Assembly: GCF_023218075.1 (NCBI RefSeq)
Contig: NZ_JALPTB010000008.1
Span: forward strand, 1-64,000
Source: Rhodococcus sp. HM1
Lineage (GTDB): Bacteria; Actinomycetota; Actinomycetes; Mycobacteriales; Mycobacteriaceae
Reading direction: 5' to 3'
DNA length: 64,000 nt
How positions within the stretch are numbered: the stretch's first letter is position 1; each line of letters begins with the position of its first letter. This document shows positions 47,168 to 55,417 of the stretch, one piece after another. Below the pieces are notes generated by a model. It saw only the letters and a program-made list of their open reading frames with translations, was not told the DNA's origin and ran no database searches. Made by a program: the position numbers and the translations under genes.

Positions 47168-48764
47168 CGGTGGAGGGCTCCGCGGATGCCGCCGGAACCC
47201 GATCGGCCGTCGGTGCGGGCGCCGGGCGCCGGGAACGCAGGTGCAGCGGATCGACGGTGCGCAGCGACAGCGCCGCGACCACCGACACGAAGATCGCGAC
47301 GGCCACGTGTGCCGCGTTGTACATGCCGATCGAGCCGTCCGGGTTGAAGATCACCATCAACCAGGTGGACAGGCCCACGAGCACCATCAACGTCCGCGTC
47401 GACATCGCGAACGCCGCGGCGACGGCGAGCGGCCACGAGTAGTACCAGGGCAGCGCGGCGGGGGAGAGGACGGTCACCGCAGTCAGCACGACCACGATGC
47501 CGAGGACGGCGTCGCGTTCGGTCCGCCGGAACCGCCACCACGCCCACACGAGGATCACCAGGAGCGCCACCATGCAGATCATGCGGGTCACGTCGAGCAC
47601 CGGGCCGAGCCGCCACGGCGTGAACCACGTGACGACGTGCGCCATCATCGTCGGCAGCGACAGCCAGTTGATGATCTTCGACGATCCGGACAGCGCCGTG
47701 AGCCATCCGATGCCGACACCGGCCAGCGCGGACGCGGCACCGAACACGGCGGCGAAAACGACGACGCCGATACCCGCGGTCTTGACGAACAACCGGACCG
47801 GCGCGGCCGGATCACGCCCCTCTTCACGGGCTCGCTCGCGCTCGTGCACCATCCACACCCAGACCAGGAACGGCAGGGCCAGGCCGGCGGTGGCCTTGAT
47901 CGCCGCGCCGAGCGACACGAGCGCGATCCCGCCGACGTGGCGGCGCTCGAGCACGAGCACGATGCCGGCCATCATGAGGCCGACCATGAGAAGTTCGTTG
48001 TGGACACCGCCGACGAGGTGGATCAGCACGAGCGGATTGAGCACGGCCAGCCACAGCGCGATGGTCGGATCGCCGCCCATCCTGCGGGCCAGTTTCGGCA
48101 CCGCCCACGCCATCAGGACCAGGCCCGGCAGCATCGTCAGCCGCCACAGCCACGTCCCCAGCACCACATTGTCCCCGGTCAGCGACGTGATCCCGGCGCC
48201 GAGCAGCAGGTGCACGGGTCCGTACGGTGTCGTCGTGGTCTTCCACACGTTGCTGACGTTGTCGAGCAGGATGCCGGGATTGACCACCGGACCGTCGACA
48301 TACGGATCGAACCCGTCCCGCAGCATCGCGCCCTGGGCGAGATAGGAGTACGCGTCGCGGCTGAACAGCGGCGTCGCGATCAGCAACGGCACCACCCACA
48401 CGGACAGCACCTTCCAGGTGTCGCGCAGGCTCACCAGACCGGCGCGGGCACTGCGGCCGAGCCGCACCCACGCCGCGATCATCAGCAGAACGCCCGTCCA
48501 CACCAGGATCGTCGACAGCAACAGCCCGTGACCGAACCGCAGCCACGACAGGAACATCTCCTCGAGCAGCGGATCCTGCCGTCGGACGCTCCCGGCACCG
48601 AAACTGCCGAACGCCAGCAGCGCCGCGCCGACCGCCCCGAGCAGCGCGGCGTTCCCGGCGGGGCTGCGCAGGAACGGGCCGATGCCTCGGCCGGGCTGCC
48701 GCGGCTTCCCGTCCGCGGTCGGTGAGGCGTCCGGTGCGGCGTCGGAGGCAGCAGGGGACGACAT
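47160..48764 (-). CDS. mptA: Alpha-(1->6)-mannopyranosyltransferase (GT-C)
   Basis: MptA is a polytopic mannosyltransferase that uses polyprenyl-phosphate mannose to extend the lipomannan backbone outside the membrane. The 534-residue protein has about 13 hydrophobic helices and family features: SRDAYSYLAQGAMLRDGFDPY (first loop with acidic residues), TPYGPVHLLLGAGI and LHLVGGVHNELLMVG-type segments. In M. tuberculosis the gene (Rv2174) is likewise next to idsA2 (Rv2173). Here it lies between crtI and crtB and overlaps crtB. ATG 48764 follows GGGGGAGG at a spacing of 11. Repeats upstream (48796-48835) may be an operator. Confidence 0.9.
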   Translation of the reverse strand: MSSPAASDAAPDASPTADGKPRQPGRGIGPFLRSPAGNAALLGAVGAALLAFGSFGAGSVRRQDPLLEEMFLSWLRFGHGLLLSTILVWTGVLLMIAAWVRLGRSARAGLVSLRDTWKVLSVWVVPLLIATPLFSRDAYSYLAQGAMLRDGFDPYVDGPVVNPGILLDNVSNVWKTTTTPYGPVHLLLGAGITSLTGDNVVLGTWLWRLTMLPGLVLMAWAVPKLARRMGGDPTIALWLAVLNPLVLIHLVGGVHNELLMVGLMMAGIVLVLERRHVGGIALVSLGAAIKATAGLALPFLVWVWMVHERERAREEGRDPAAPVRLFVKTAGIGVVVFAAVFGAASALAGVGIGWLTALSGSSKIINWLSLPTMMAHVVTWFTPWRLGPVLDVTRMICMVALLVILVWAWWRFRRTERDAVLGIVVVLTAVTVLSPAALPWYYSWPLAVAAAFAMSTRTLMVLVGLSTWLMVIFNPDGSIGMYNAAHVAVAIFVSVVAALSLRTVDPLHLRSRRPAPAPTADRVPAASAEPSTGD

Positions 48765-48795
48765 GGTTACGGTTACCTCCCCCTGATGCACGCAA

Positions 48796-48835
48796 TGACA
48801 CGGTGCAGATGTGCACACGTGACACCGTGCAGATG
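48796..48835. promoter_or_regulatory. Direct-repeat/dyad element upstream of mptA
   Basis: TGACACGGTGCAGATG (48796-48811) and TGACACCGTGCAGATG (48820-48835) are direct repeats, 15 of 16 identical, 24 bp apart. The same segment forms a dyad with CACGGTG and CACCGTG arms around a central GTGCAC. It lies in the 91-bp gap between crtI and mptA, so it may be a regulator-binding site for mptA-crtB. The regulator is unknown. Confidence 0.5.
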
Positions 48836-48855
48836 ATCTACGACGAACAGACAGT

Positions 48856-50442
48856 TTAGTTGAGTCCCGGAACCGCGCCGCCCACCGTGGGGGAAGGCGC
48901 GGTCGACCGGCGCCGGACCCCGAGCCGTTCGGCGGCGAGCCGACCCGAGAGCAGGACCGTCGGAACCCCTACCCCGGGCACCGTGCCGGACCCGGCCAGC
49001 ACCACGTTCGGATAGCGCGGATCGAGGTTGCGCCGCCGGAACGGGCCGGTCTGCCGGAACAGATGCGCGCCGCCGAACGGGCTGCCCGCCAGCATGCCCC
49101 GCTCGAGCCACGTCTGCGGCGTGTCGACGTGGTCGATCCGGAACCCGTCGGTGATCCCGTCGAACCCGCGCCGTTCGAGTTCCGCACACAGTTCGGCCGC
49201 ATACGGCCCGGCGAGCGCGTGCCAGTCGTAGGGCGCGCTGTCCAGGTTCGGGCACGGCGCCAGCACCGACAGCGGTTCGTGCTCGACGCCGTCGCGGACG
49301 AACCGCAGTCCGGGGTCGCTCAGCGCGGGCCGGGTGATCAGCAGCGACGGATCGCGCATCAGCCGGCCGCGGCCCCGGCGCGCGGTGATCTCGGCGAACG
49401 TGCTCTCCCAGGCCGTACCGAACTCGATGGTGTGATGGTGACGGGCCGCCCACTCCGCGCTGACGGCGGTCGGGATGCTGCCGTGCAGCACCACCGCGGA
49501 CGGGGACGCCACCGTGCGCCGTCGCCGCGGCCGCGGCAGCAGTGCGTCCACCACCGGCAGGTCCGGTGTCAGCACGACCGCATCGCACGGGTACCGGTCG
49601 CCGCCGGTGGTGCGCACCGCGACCACCCGGCGGCCGTCGAACTCGAGGTCGCCGACCTCGGTGCCGAGCCGGAGCGTGCCGCCGGCCGCCACCAGGGCGT
49701 CGGCCATACCGCGCGCCACCGACCGCATGCCGCCCTCGACGGAGAACACCCCCAGGGAGGTGTCCATGTGGGCGATCGCCGCGTACACCGCCAGCGCCTT
49801 GGCCGGCGCCACCCCCGCGTACAGCGCCTGGAACGTGAAGATACGCCGCAACCGCGGGTCGGTGACTTTCCGGTTCACCTGGGCGCCGAGCCGGCCGAAA
49901 CCGCCGAGCCGGACGAGCCGCAGCAGGTCCCGCGCCGAGGCCGGGGAGCCGACCAGGTCGAGGGGGGAGTCGAAGTTCGCGTCCATGAAGTGGGCGAACT
50001 CGGCGTCGAAGATGTCCGCGAGCCAGCGCCGAAGCCGCAGGTAGCGACGCGCCTCGTCCGGGCCGCACACGCGGGTGACCTCGGCGGCCATCCGATCCGG
50101 ATCCGAGTGCACGTCGATGCTGCTGCCGTCGGCGAACCGGGCGTGATAGGCGGGCGTCATCGGATGGATGCGCAGCGGTGGATCCACCGTCGTGAAATCC
50201 GCGCCGACCGCGGCGAGTGCGTCGGCGATCAGGTCCGGCATCGTCAGGACAGTGGCGCCGTTGTCGATCTCGTAGCCGGGCCCGACGTGGGTGCCGACCC
50301 GGCCGCCCACCGACCTCTCGCGTTCGAGGACGGTGACCTCGCGGCCGTCCCCGCGCAGGTGCAGCGCCGCGGCCAGGCCCGCGAGCCCGGCGCCGACCAC
50401 GACGACGCGATCCGCTCCGGCGACGGTGCGCAGCGGGCTCAT
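48856..50442 (-). CDS. crtI: Phytoene desaturase
   Basis: CrtI is an FAD-dependent enzyme that desaturates phytoene to lycopene. The 528-residue protein has the dinucleotide motif VVVGAGLAGLAAALHLRGDG at the N-terminus, followed by VLERERSVGGRVGTH, and the C-terminal FAD signature VVLAGSGTVPGVGVPTVLLSGRLAAERL. The start overlaps the crtE stop: both GTG 50445 and ATG 50442 are possible. It is the second gene of the crtE-crtI series; the carotenoid is probably membrane-located. Confidence 0.93.
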   Translation of the reverse strand: MSPLRTVAGADRVVVVGAGLAGLAAALHLRGDGREVTVLERERSVGGRVGTHVGPGYEIDNGATVLTMPDLIADALAAVGADFTTVDPPLRIHPMTPAYHARFADGSSIDVHSDPDRMAAEVTRVCGPDEARRYLRLRRWLADIFDAEFAHFMDANFDSPLDLVGSPASARDLLRLVRLGGFGRLGAQVNRKVTDPRLRRIFTFQALYAGVAPAKALAVYAAIAHMDTSLGVFSVEGGMRSVARGMADALVAAGGTLRLGTEVGDLEFDGRRVVAVRTTGGDRYPCDAVVLTPDLPVVDALLPRPRRRRTVASPSAVVLHGSIPTAVSAEWAARHHHTIEFGTAWESTFAEITARRGRGRLMRDPSLLITRPALSDPGLRFVRDGVEHEPLSVLAPCPNLDSAPYDWHALAGPYAAELCAELERRGFDGITDGFRIDHVDTPQTWLERGMLAGSPFGGAHLFRQTGPFRRRNLDPRYPNVVLAGSGTVPGVGVPTVLLSGRLAAERLGVRRRSTAPSPTVGGAVPGLN

Positions 50443-51536
50443 CACGCTGTGCGCCGCGTCGCGGCCAGGGCCCAGTCACGCAGCATGGTCTTGCCCTGGT
50501 CGGTGGCGTCGGACGCGTCGAGCGCGGCGAACGCGTCCTCGGTGAGCGCGGCGATCCGACGTTCGACCTGGTCGACGGCTCCGAGTTCGGTCATCACCGC
50601 CCGCATCCGTTCGACCTGCTCGTCGCTCAGATCCGTGCCGATCCCGTCGCGCAGCAGCTGCGCGGCGGCCGGGTCGGTCGCGTCGGCGGCGGCGAGAGCG
50701 AGCGCGAACAGCACGGTCCGCTTCCCGGCGCGCAGGTCGTCCCCGGACGGCTTGCCGGTGACCTCCGGGTCGCCGAACACCCCGAGCAGGTCGTCGCGCA
50801 ACTGGAACGCGATGCCCACGTCCGTTCCGAATCGGCGGTACGCGTCCACCAGCGCGTCGTCCGCCCCGGCCAGGACCGCACCCAGATGCAGGGGACGCTC
50901 GATCGTGTACGCCGCGGTCTTGAACCGGTTCACCCGCATCGCCGCCTCGACCGATTCGTCGCCGGCCGACTCCCCGGCGATGTCCAGGAACTGGCCGCCC
51001 AGGACCTCGGTGCGCATCGCCGACCACACCGGCGTGACCCGCGCCGCCGTCGCAGCGTCCAGCCCGGCCTCGCGCAGCATGTCGTCGGCCCACACGAGCG
51101 CCAGGTCGCCGAGCAGGATCGCCGCGGCTTCACCGAACCGCTCGGGGACACCGAGCCACTGCGCGGCGCGGTGGTGTTCCGCGTACTCGACGTGCACCGT
51201 GGGATAACCGCGGCGGGTCGTGGAGGCATCGATGATGTCGTCGTGCACGAGCGCACCGGCCTGCACCAGTTCCAGCGCCGAGCACGCGCGCAGCACCGCT
51301 CCGGCGTCCGGTCCGGACGGGTCGCCGCCGGCGCCGATCCAGCCGGTCCAGGCGAATACGGGCCGCATCCGCTTGCCGCCGCGCAGGACGAACGACTCGA
51401 GAGCCGTGACCGCTTCGGGGTAACCCCCGCCGACCGCGGCGACGATCTCGGCGCGTGAGACGAAGAAGTCCCGCAGGGCGCCCTCGACGAGTTCGGGCAG
51501 CAGCGAGGGCGGAACGTGAGCAGATCCGGTGGACAG
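50442..51536 (-). CDS. crtE: Geranylgeranyl diphosphate synthase, CTG start
   Basis: This isoprenyl diphosphate synthase makes the C20 precursor for carotenoids. The first Asp-rich motif DDIID (in GALVHDDIIDAS) and the second DDLLG are present, and the protein resembles mycobacterial IdsA2 (Rv2173). The frame is open to 51662, but a perfect AGGAGG (51548-51543) stands six bases before an in-frame CTG at 51536, giving 364 residues of family length. No ATG or GTG with a ribosome-binding site is nearby; ATG 51584 is the alternative. The end overlaps crtI. The gene is divergent from metF with 139 bp between. Confidence 0.88.
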   Translation of the reverse strand: MSTGSAHVPPSLLPELVEGALRDFFVSRAEIVAAVGGGYPEAVTALESFVLRGGKRMRPVFAWTGWIGAGGDPSGPDAGAVLRACSALELVQAGALVHDDIIDASTTRRGYPTVHVEYAEHHRAAQWLGVPERFGEAAAILLGDLALVWADDMLREAGLDAATAARVTPVWSAMRTEVLGGQFLDIAGESAGDESVEAAMRVNRFKTAAYTIERPLHLGAVLAGADDALVDAYRRFGTDVGIAFQLRDDLLGVFGDPEVTGKPSGDDLRAGKRTVLFALALAAADATDPAAAQLLRDGIGTDLSDEQVERMRAVMTELGAVDQVERRIAALTEDAFAALDASDATDQGKTMLRDWALAATRRTA

Positions 51537-51675
51537 GGGATTCCTCCTGGTCGAATGGGCGGGCGCCGACGCCGGGTGGGGCATGCACCGGGTCGGTGGA
51601 GACGTCGCGGCGCCGAAGACCACCCTATCGGGGGCACGAGGAACCCACCCCCCTCCGGCCACCTATGCTTGTCGG

Positions 51676-52656
51676 GTGACATGCGATTCCGTCAGCGGGG
51701 GCCAGGGCGGCGGGACCTCCCGCACACCGTCGATCGTGGACCGGCTGCGGGTACCGTCCCACCGCCGGATTCCCTTCTCCGTCGAGTTCTCCCCGCCCCG
51801 TGACGCCGACGCGGAGGCGCGGCTCTGGCGTGCCGTCCGGGAGTTCGAACGGCTCGGCCCGGCGTTCGTGTCCATGACCTACGGCGCCGGGGGTTCGACC
51901 CGGGACCGCACGGTCCGTGTGACCGGCCAGCTCGCCGAGGAGACGACCCTGCTGCCGGTCGCGCACCTGACCGCGGTCGGGCACAGCATCGACGAGTTGC
52001 GCGCGATGGTCGGGGCCTACGCGGACCGCGGAATCAGCAACATCCTGGCCCTGCGCGGCGACCCGCCCGGCGATCCGCTGGGCGAATGGACCAAGCACCC
52101 GCAGGGCGTCGAGCACGCCGAGGAACTGGTCCGGCTCGTGCGGGAACTCGGCGACTTCCACGTCGGTGTGGCGTCCTTCCCCGAGGGGCACTACCGCTCC
52201 CCGGATCTCGACCACGACACCCGGTACCTGGTGCAGAAGTTGCGGGCCGGCGCCGAGTACTCGATCACGCAGATGTTCTTCGACGTCGAGCACTACCTGC
52301 GGCTGCGGGACCGGGTCGCGGCGTGCGACGCGGAGCAGGCGCTCAAGCCGATCATTCCCGAGATCATGCCGATCACGTCGCTGCGGTCGGCGCGGCGCAG
52401 TCTCGAACTGTCGGGCTCCCGGCTCCCCGCGGCACTCGAGGAACGGCTCGTGCGGGCCGCAGGCGACGGCCCCGAGGAGAACCGTGCCGCGGTGCGCGAG
52501 GTCGGTATCGAGGTCGCGACCGAGATGTGTGAGCGGCTCATCGCCGAGGGCGCACCCGGATTGCACTTCATCACGCTGAACTTCGCGCGTGCGACCCGCG
52601 AGGTGCTGGCGCGGCTCGGGATCGAGGTCCCCACTCCGGTGGTCCAGCCCGCCTGA
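51676..52656 (+). CDS. metF: Methylenetetrahydrofolate reductase family protein
   Basis: MetF reduces 5,10-methylene-THF to 5-methyl-THF using FAD for methionine synthesis. The 326-residue protein contains the family segments IPFSVEFSPPRD, FVSMTYGAGGSTRDRT, NILALRGDPPGDP, and the C-terminal GLHFITLNFAR. Mycobacterial Rv2172c, in the same position, is a divergent MetF that lacks some residues of the E. coli enzyme and works as an NADH-dependent or F420-linked form according to recent proposals; cofactor use here is uncertain. TATGCT (51664-51669) ends six bases before GTG 51676, so the transcript is leaderless and no S-box or cobalamin riboswitch is present. Confidence 0.9.
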   Translation: MTCDSVSGGQGGGTSRTPSIVDRLRVPSHRRIPFSVEFSPPRDADAEARLWRAVREFERLGPAFVSMTYGAGGSTRDRTVRVTGQLAEETTLLPVAHLTAVGHSIDELRAMVGAYADRGISNILALRGDPPGDPLGEWTKHPQGVEHAEELVRLVRELGDFHVGVASFPEGHYRSPDLDHDTRYLVQKLRAGAEYSITQMFFDVEHYLRLRDRVAACDAEQALKPIIPEIMPITSLRSARRSLELSGSRLPAALEERLVRAAGDGPEENRAAVREVGIEVATEMCERLIAEGAPGLHFITLNFARATREVLARLGIEVPTPVVQPA

Positions 52657-52663
52657 CGAACGC

Positions 52664-53803
52664 TCAGGGCAGGGGCCGGTTCTTCCAGCCGGTCCGGCCC
52701 TCGCGCCGGGCGCGCAACGAGGCGACCGTCAGAGCACCGAACTCGGTGATCGCGGCGGGATGCCCGAGCGCCGCCACCGCATCCGATCCGGTCGGCGCGG
52801 TCCCCCGCTCGGCGGACCGGGCCAGCGTGCGCGAGACGAGCGCCGCGGCAGTGCCGGCCAGACCCCAGCGCCGGACGGAACCGTGCCCGGCGACCGCGGC
52901 GACCGGGGGCAGCACGTAGGCCAGCGTGTACCCGGCGAGGACCGCGACCGCACCGGCGGTGGATCCGAACGCCGACCACAGCCAGCGGGTGTATCCGGCG
53001 GTGAGCTGCCGGCGATCGAGATACATCCGGCACGACGCGAGCGGCCCGGCCGCCGCGACCACCGTGCGACGGCCCGCGGCACGCAGGGAGCGGGCGAGAT
53101 CGAGGTCCTCCGTGGGACTGGACGCGACCGCGGCGTGACCGCCGATCGCGGCGTACGCGCGGGCGTCGAAGACGAGGAACTGCCCGCACGCCACCGCCAT
53201 CGACGGCCGGGTCGTACGATCGGCCACCGCGACCGGCAGCGACGAGAACCAGGACCAGCACAACAGCGGCTGCAGCAGGTGCTCCGCCGGTGATCCGGCC
53301 ACCTGGAACGGCCAGGGCGAGAGCAGGTCGGCGCCCATCCGCCGCAGGGACGTCACCGCCGCGGCCAGCGCCTGCGGTGCCAGACGCACGTCCGCGTCGA
53401 CGAACACGATCACGCCGGTGTCCGCGGCCGGTGCCGCGACCCGGTAGGCGTGCGCGCACGCGGCAGCTTTACCCGTCCAGCCCGCCGGTGGCTGCTCCGT
53501 GCTGCGTACCACCTCGATGCGGTCGTCCCCGGCGGCGGCCCGGCGCGCGGCGTCGGCGGTGCCGTCGGACGAGTCGTCGTCGAGAACGATCACCCGCATC
53601 CCCGGTACGCCGTGCTGGGCACGCAGGTCCGCGACGAGATCCGGCACCCGGTGCGCTTCGTCGCGGGCGGGGACCAGCACCGTGACCGGTTCGGTGGTGG
53701 CGGTGCCGGGTTCGAGCCGTGGGAGCGTGAGCCGGTTGGCGACGGCGGTGACCGCGCCGAACAGTGCTACCGCCGCGCCGGCGCGGGTGACCGCGGTGAT
53801 CAC
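52664..53803 (-). CDS. cruG: Glycosyltransferase family 2, CruG-like carotenoid glycosyltransferase
   Basis: The 379-residue protein has an N-terminal membrane helix, a GT2 domain (TVLVPARDEAHRVPDL, VLDDDSSDGTADAARR, IVFVDADVRLAP and the later SPTEDLDLARSLR) and two or three C-terminal membrane helices (about 290-345). Similar proteins next to cruF glycosylate the 2'-hydroxyl of carotenoids such as myxol in cyanobacteria. Here cruF and crtO are in the same series, so a carotenoid glycosyltransferase is the best reading, but hopanoid-type GT2 enzymes look similar. The GTG start at 53803 overlaps nothing and lies one base after the lppM stop codon. Confidence 0.75.
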   Translation of the reverse strand: MITAVTRAGAAVALFGAVTAVANRLTLPRLEPGTATTEPVTVLVPARDEAHRVPDLVADLRAQHGVPGMRVIVLDDDSSDGTADAARRAAAGDDRIEVVRSTEQPPAGWTGKAAACAHAYRVAAPAADTGVIVFVDADVRLAPQALAAAVTSLRRMGADLLSPWPFQVAGSPAEHLLQPLLCWSWFSSLPVAVADRTTRPSMAVACGQFLVFDARAYAAIGGHAAVASSPTEDLDLARSLRAAGRRTVVAAAGPLASCRMYLDRRQLTAGYTRWLWSAFGSTAGAVAVLAGYTLAYVLPPVAAVAGHGSVRRWGLAGTAAALVSRTLARSAERGTAPTGSDAVAALGHPAAITEFGALTVASLRARREGRTGWKNRPLP

Positions 53804-53804
53804 G

Positions 53805-54542
53805 CTACGAATTGTCGGAGTCCGGGGCCGGGCCGGAGCCGGAGTCGGGATCCGGCCCGGTCGCCGACGTGCGGACGGGTGCCGGGTTGCGATTGAGCCA
53901 GGCCAGGCCACCGATGATCAGTGCCACCCCGAGCGTGACCCCGGCGACGATACCGGCCCACCCGGCGAAGCCGCGGGTGTTGGGATCGGAGTAGCGGACC
54001 TCGGCGCGCAGGTTCGTCACGTCCCCGGCGGGCAGCTTCCACGTGACGACCGAGTCGGACTCGCGGGTGCCGTTGGTGGTGGCGATCCGGGCCGGGAACG
54101 CGATCGTGAACTGCACGTCCGTGCCCTGCGCGGGCACCGATTCGAGGTCGACCTTGCCGGTGAGGGACACGAGATCACCGGCCCGCTGCAACGAGATCTG
54201 GAACGAGCCCGCGCTCTGGTCGGTCATCGCGCCCAGTTGCTGCACGTCGCCGAACGACAGGTCGCTGAAGAACACCTGGCTGCCGACGTAGCCGTCCTGC
54301 TTGTACTCCTGTACCCGGACGCGTCCGGCCAGCGATTCCGGGACGACGAGCTGCGGTCCCTTGTCGTTGTCGTCGACCGGGATCGTCGCGGCGACGATCT
54401 GACCGGACACCCGGTCGTCGGCCGAGACACCCATCGTCACCTGGGCACGCAGGCAGCCCGCGAGCAGCGGAAGCAACAGGAGAAGGAGGACCGCCTGCCG
54501 GATCGGGCGGCGACGGGGAGCAGGGATGAGGGACGGCTGCAC
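53805..54542 (-). CDS. lppM: LppM family lipoprotein
   Basis: The 245-residue precursor starts at GTG 54542 and has a lipoprotein signal peptide with lipobox LLAGC near residue 30. The exported part (about 35-180) is the LppM domain, followed by one transmembrane helix (FAGWAGIVAGVTLGVALIIGG) and an acidic Pro/Ser/Asp tail. The mycobacterial orthologue Rv2171 is reported to affect phagosome maturation, with a fold resembling lipid carriers; its biochemical role is unclear. Its frame is open to 55250, but only this start gives a signal peptide. It sits between cruF and cruG in one minus-strand series. Confidence 0.88.
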   Translation of the reverse strand: MQPSLIPAPRRRPIRQAVLLLLLLPLLAGCLRAQVTMGVSADDRVSGQIVAATIPVDDNDKGPQLVVPESLAGRVRVQEYKQDGYVGSQVFFSDLSFGDVQQLGAMTDQSAGSFQISLQRAGDLVSLTGKVDLESVPAQGTDVQFTIAFPARIATTNGTRESDSVVTWKLPAGDVTNLRAEVRYSDPNTRGFAGWAGIVAGVTLGVALIIGGLAWLNRNPAPVRTSATGPDPDSGSGPAPDSDNS

Positions 54543-54574
54543 AGCGGATATCGTGCCAGCATCCTGCGGGGGTG

Positions 54575-55417
54575 TCAGAGGTCCGGGGGTGTTCCGGCGA
54601 GTCGCCGCAGGTTCGGGTGCGCTCGGCGAGCGTGGACCAGCGACACCAGCAGCGGGACGCCGAGCAGCCCCATCACGACGAATCCGTACATCGCCGACCA
54701 GCGCAGCTCCGGTGCGTCGAGGAAGACGGTGTGGGCGAGTGCCGACCCGAGCCACGTCCACAGGAACAGGGCGACCGGCACCGCGTCGCTCCGGGTCGTC
54801 CGGGGCCATCGTGTCGCGCCGCCCGTGGGCTGCCGGGTCACCCGGTCGAGCGCGGTGAGTGCGGTGGCCATGACGGCCGCGACGACCACCCAGCCGGCGT
54901 AGTTGGTGAGCGGGATGTGGGCGAGCCCGGGGAGCCCCGGTCCGTGACACCACGTCCACTGCCCGTCCGCGACCATCTGCGGATCCAGGTACAGGTCCCA
55001 TCCGACCATGCCGACCGTCGCCGCGGCGATCCGCGGGGCGGGCCGGCGGGTCAGCCGCGTCGCCACGCACCACACGGGGTACAAGCCGGCGGTCCATGCC
55101 AGCGGTACCACGAGCGGGACGTCGAACAGCGCGGGACCGAGCCGGTCGGTGGCGTAGGCGTAGCACCCGTACGGGTATCCGGTGGCGGTACCGACGACCT
55201 CGGACGCGAATCCGAGCCCGGCCGAGATCGCGAACAGCCCGGCCGCCCACGCGCCGCCCCGGTGCGACGTGGCGTGTGCCGTACAGGCCGCGGCCAGCAG
55301 TGCCACCACGAGAACGGTGACGACGTCCCGAGCGGATCCGTGCGTGAGCGGATACGCGATCTGAGCGGCCACGGCGGCGACCGCGAGTGCCACCGCCGCG
55401 GTGGGGCGCTCGATCAT
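54575..55417 (-). CDS. cruF: Carotenoid 1',2'-hydratase (CruF family)
   Basis: The 280-residue integral membrane protein has seven to eight hydrophobic helices and the family segments TGYPYGCYAY, FDVPLVVPLAW, VGWDLYLDPQMV and PLTNYAGWVVV with conserved Asp and Asn residues. CruF proteins add water across the 1',2' double bond of acyclic carotenoid ends (psi ends), giving a 1'-hydroxyl. The ATG at 55417 overlaps the crtO stop codon as ATGA. lppM follows. Together with CrtO and CruG this suggests a keto-hydroxy-carotenoid glycoside. Confidence 0.87.
   Translation of the reverse strand: MIERPTAAVALAVAAVAAQIAYPLTHGSARDVVTVLVVALLAAACTAHATSHRGGAWAAGLFAISAGLGFASEVVGTATGYPYGCYAYATDRLGPALFDVPLVVPLAWTAGLYPVWCVATRLTRRPAPRIAAATVGMVGWDLYLDPQMVADGQWTWCHGPGLPGLAHIPLTNYAGWVVVAAVMATALTALDRVTRQPTGGATRWPRTTRSDAVPVALFLWTWLGSALAHTVFLDAPELRWSAMYGFVVMGLLGVPLLVSLVHARRAHPNLRRLAGTPPDL

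Noticed and set aside
51541-51675. Riboswitch upstream of metF
   Set aside because: The promoter -10 element ends six bases before the start codon, so there is no leader to hold one.
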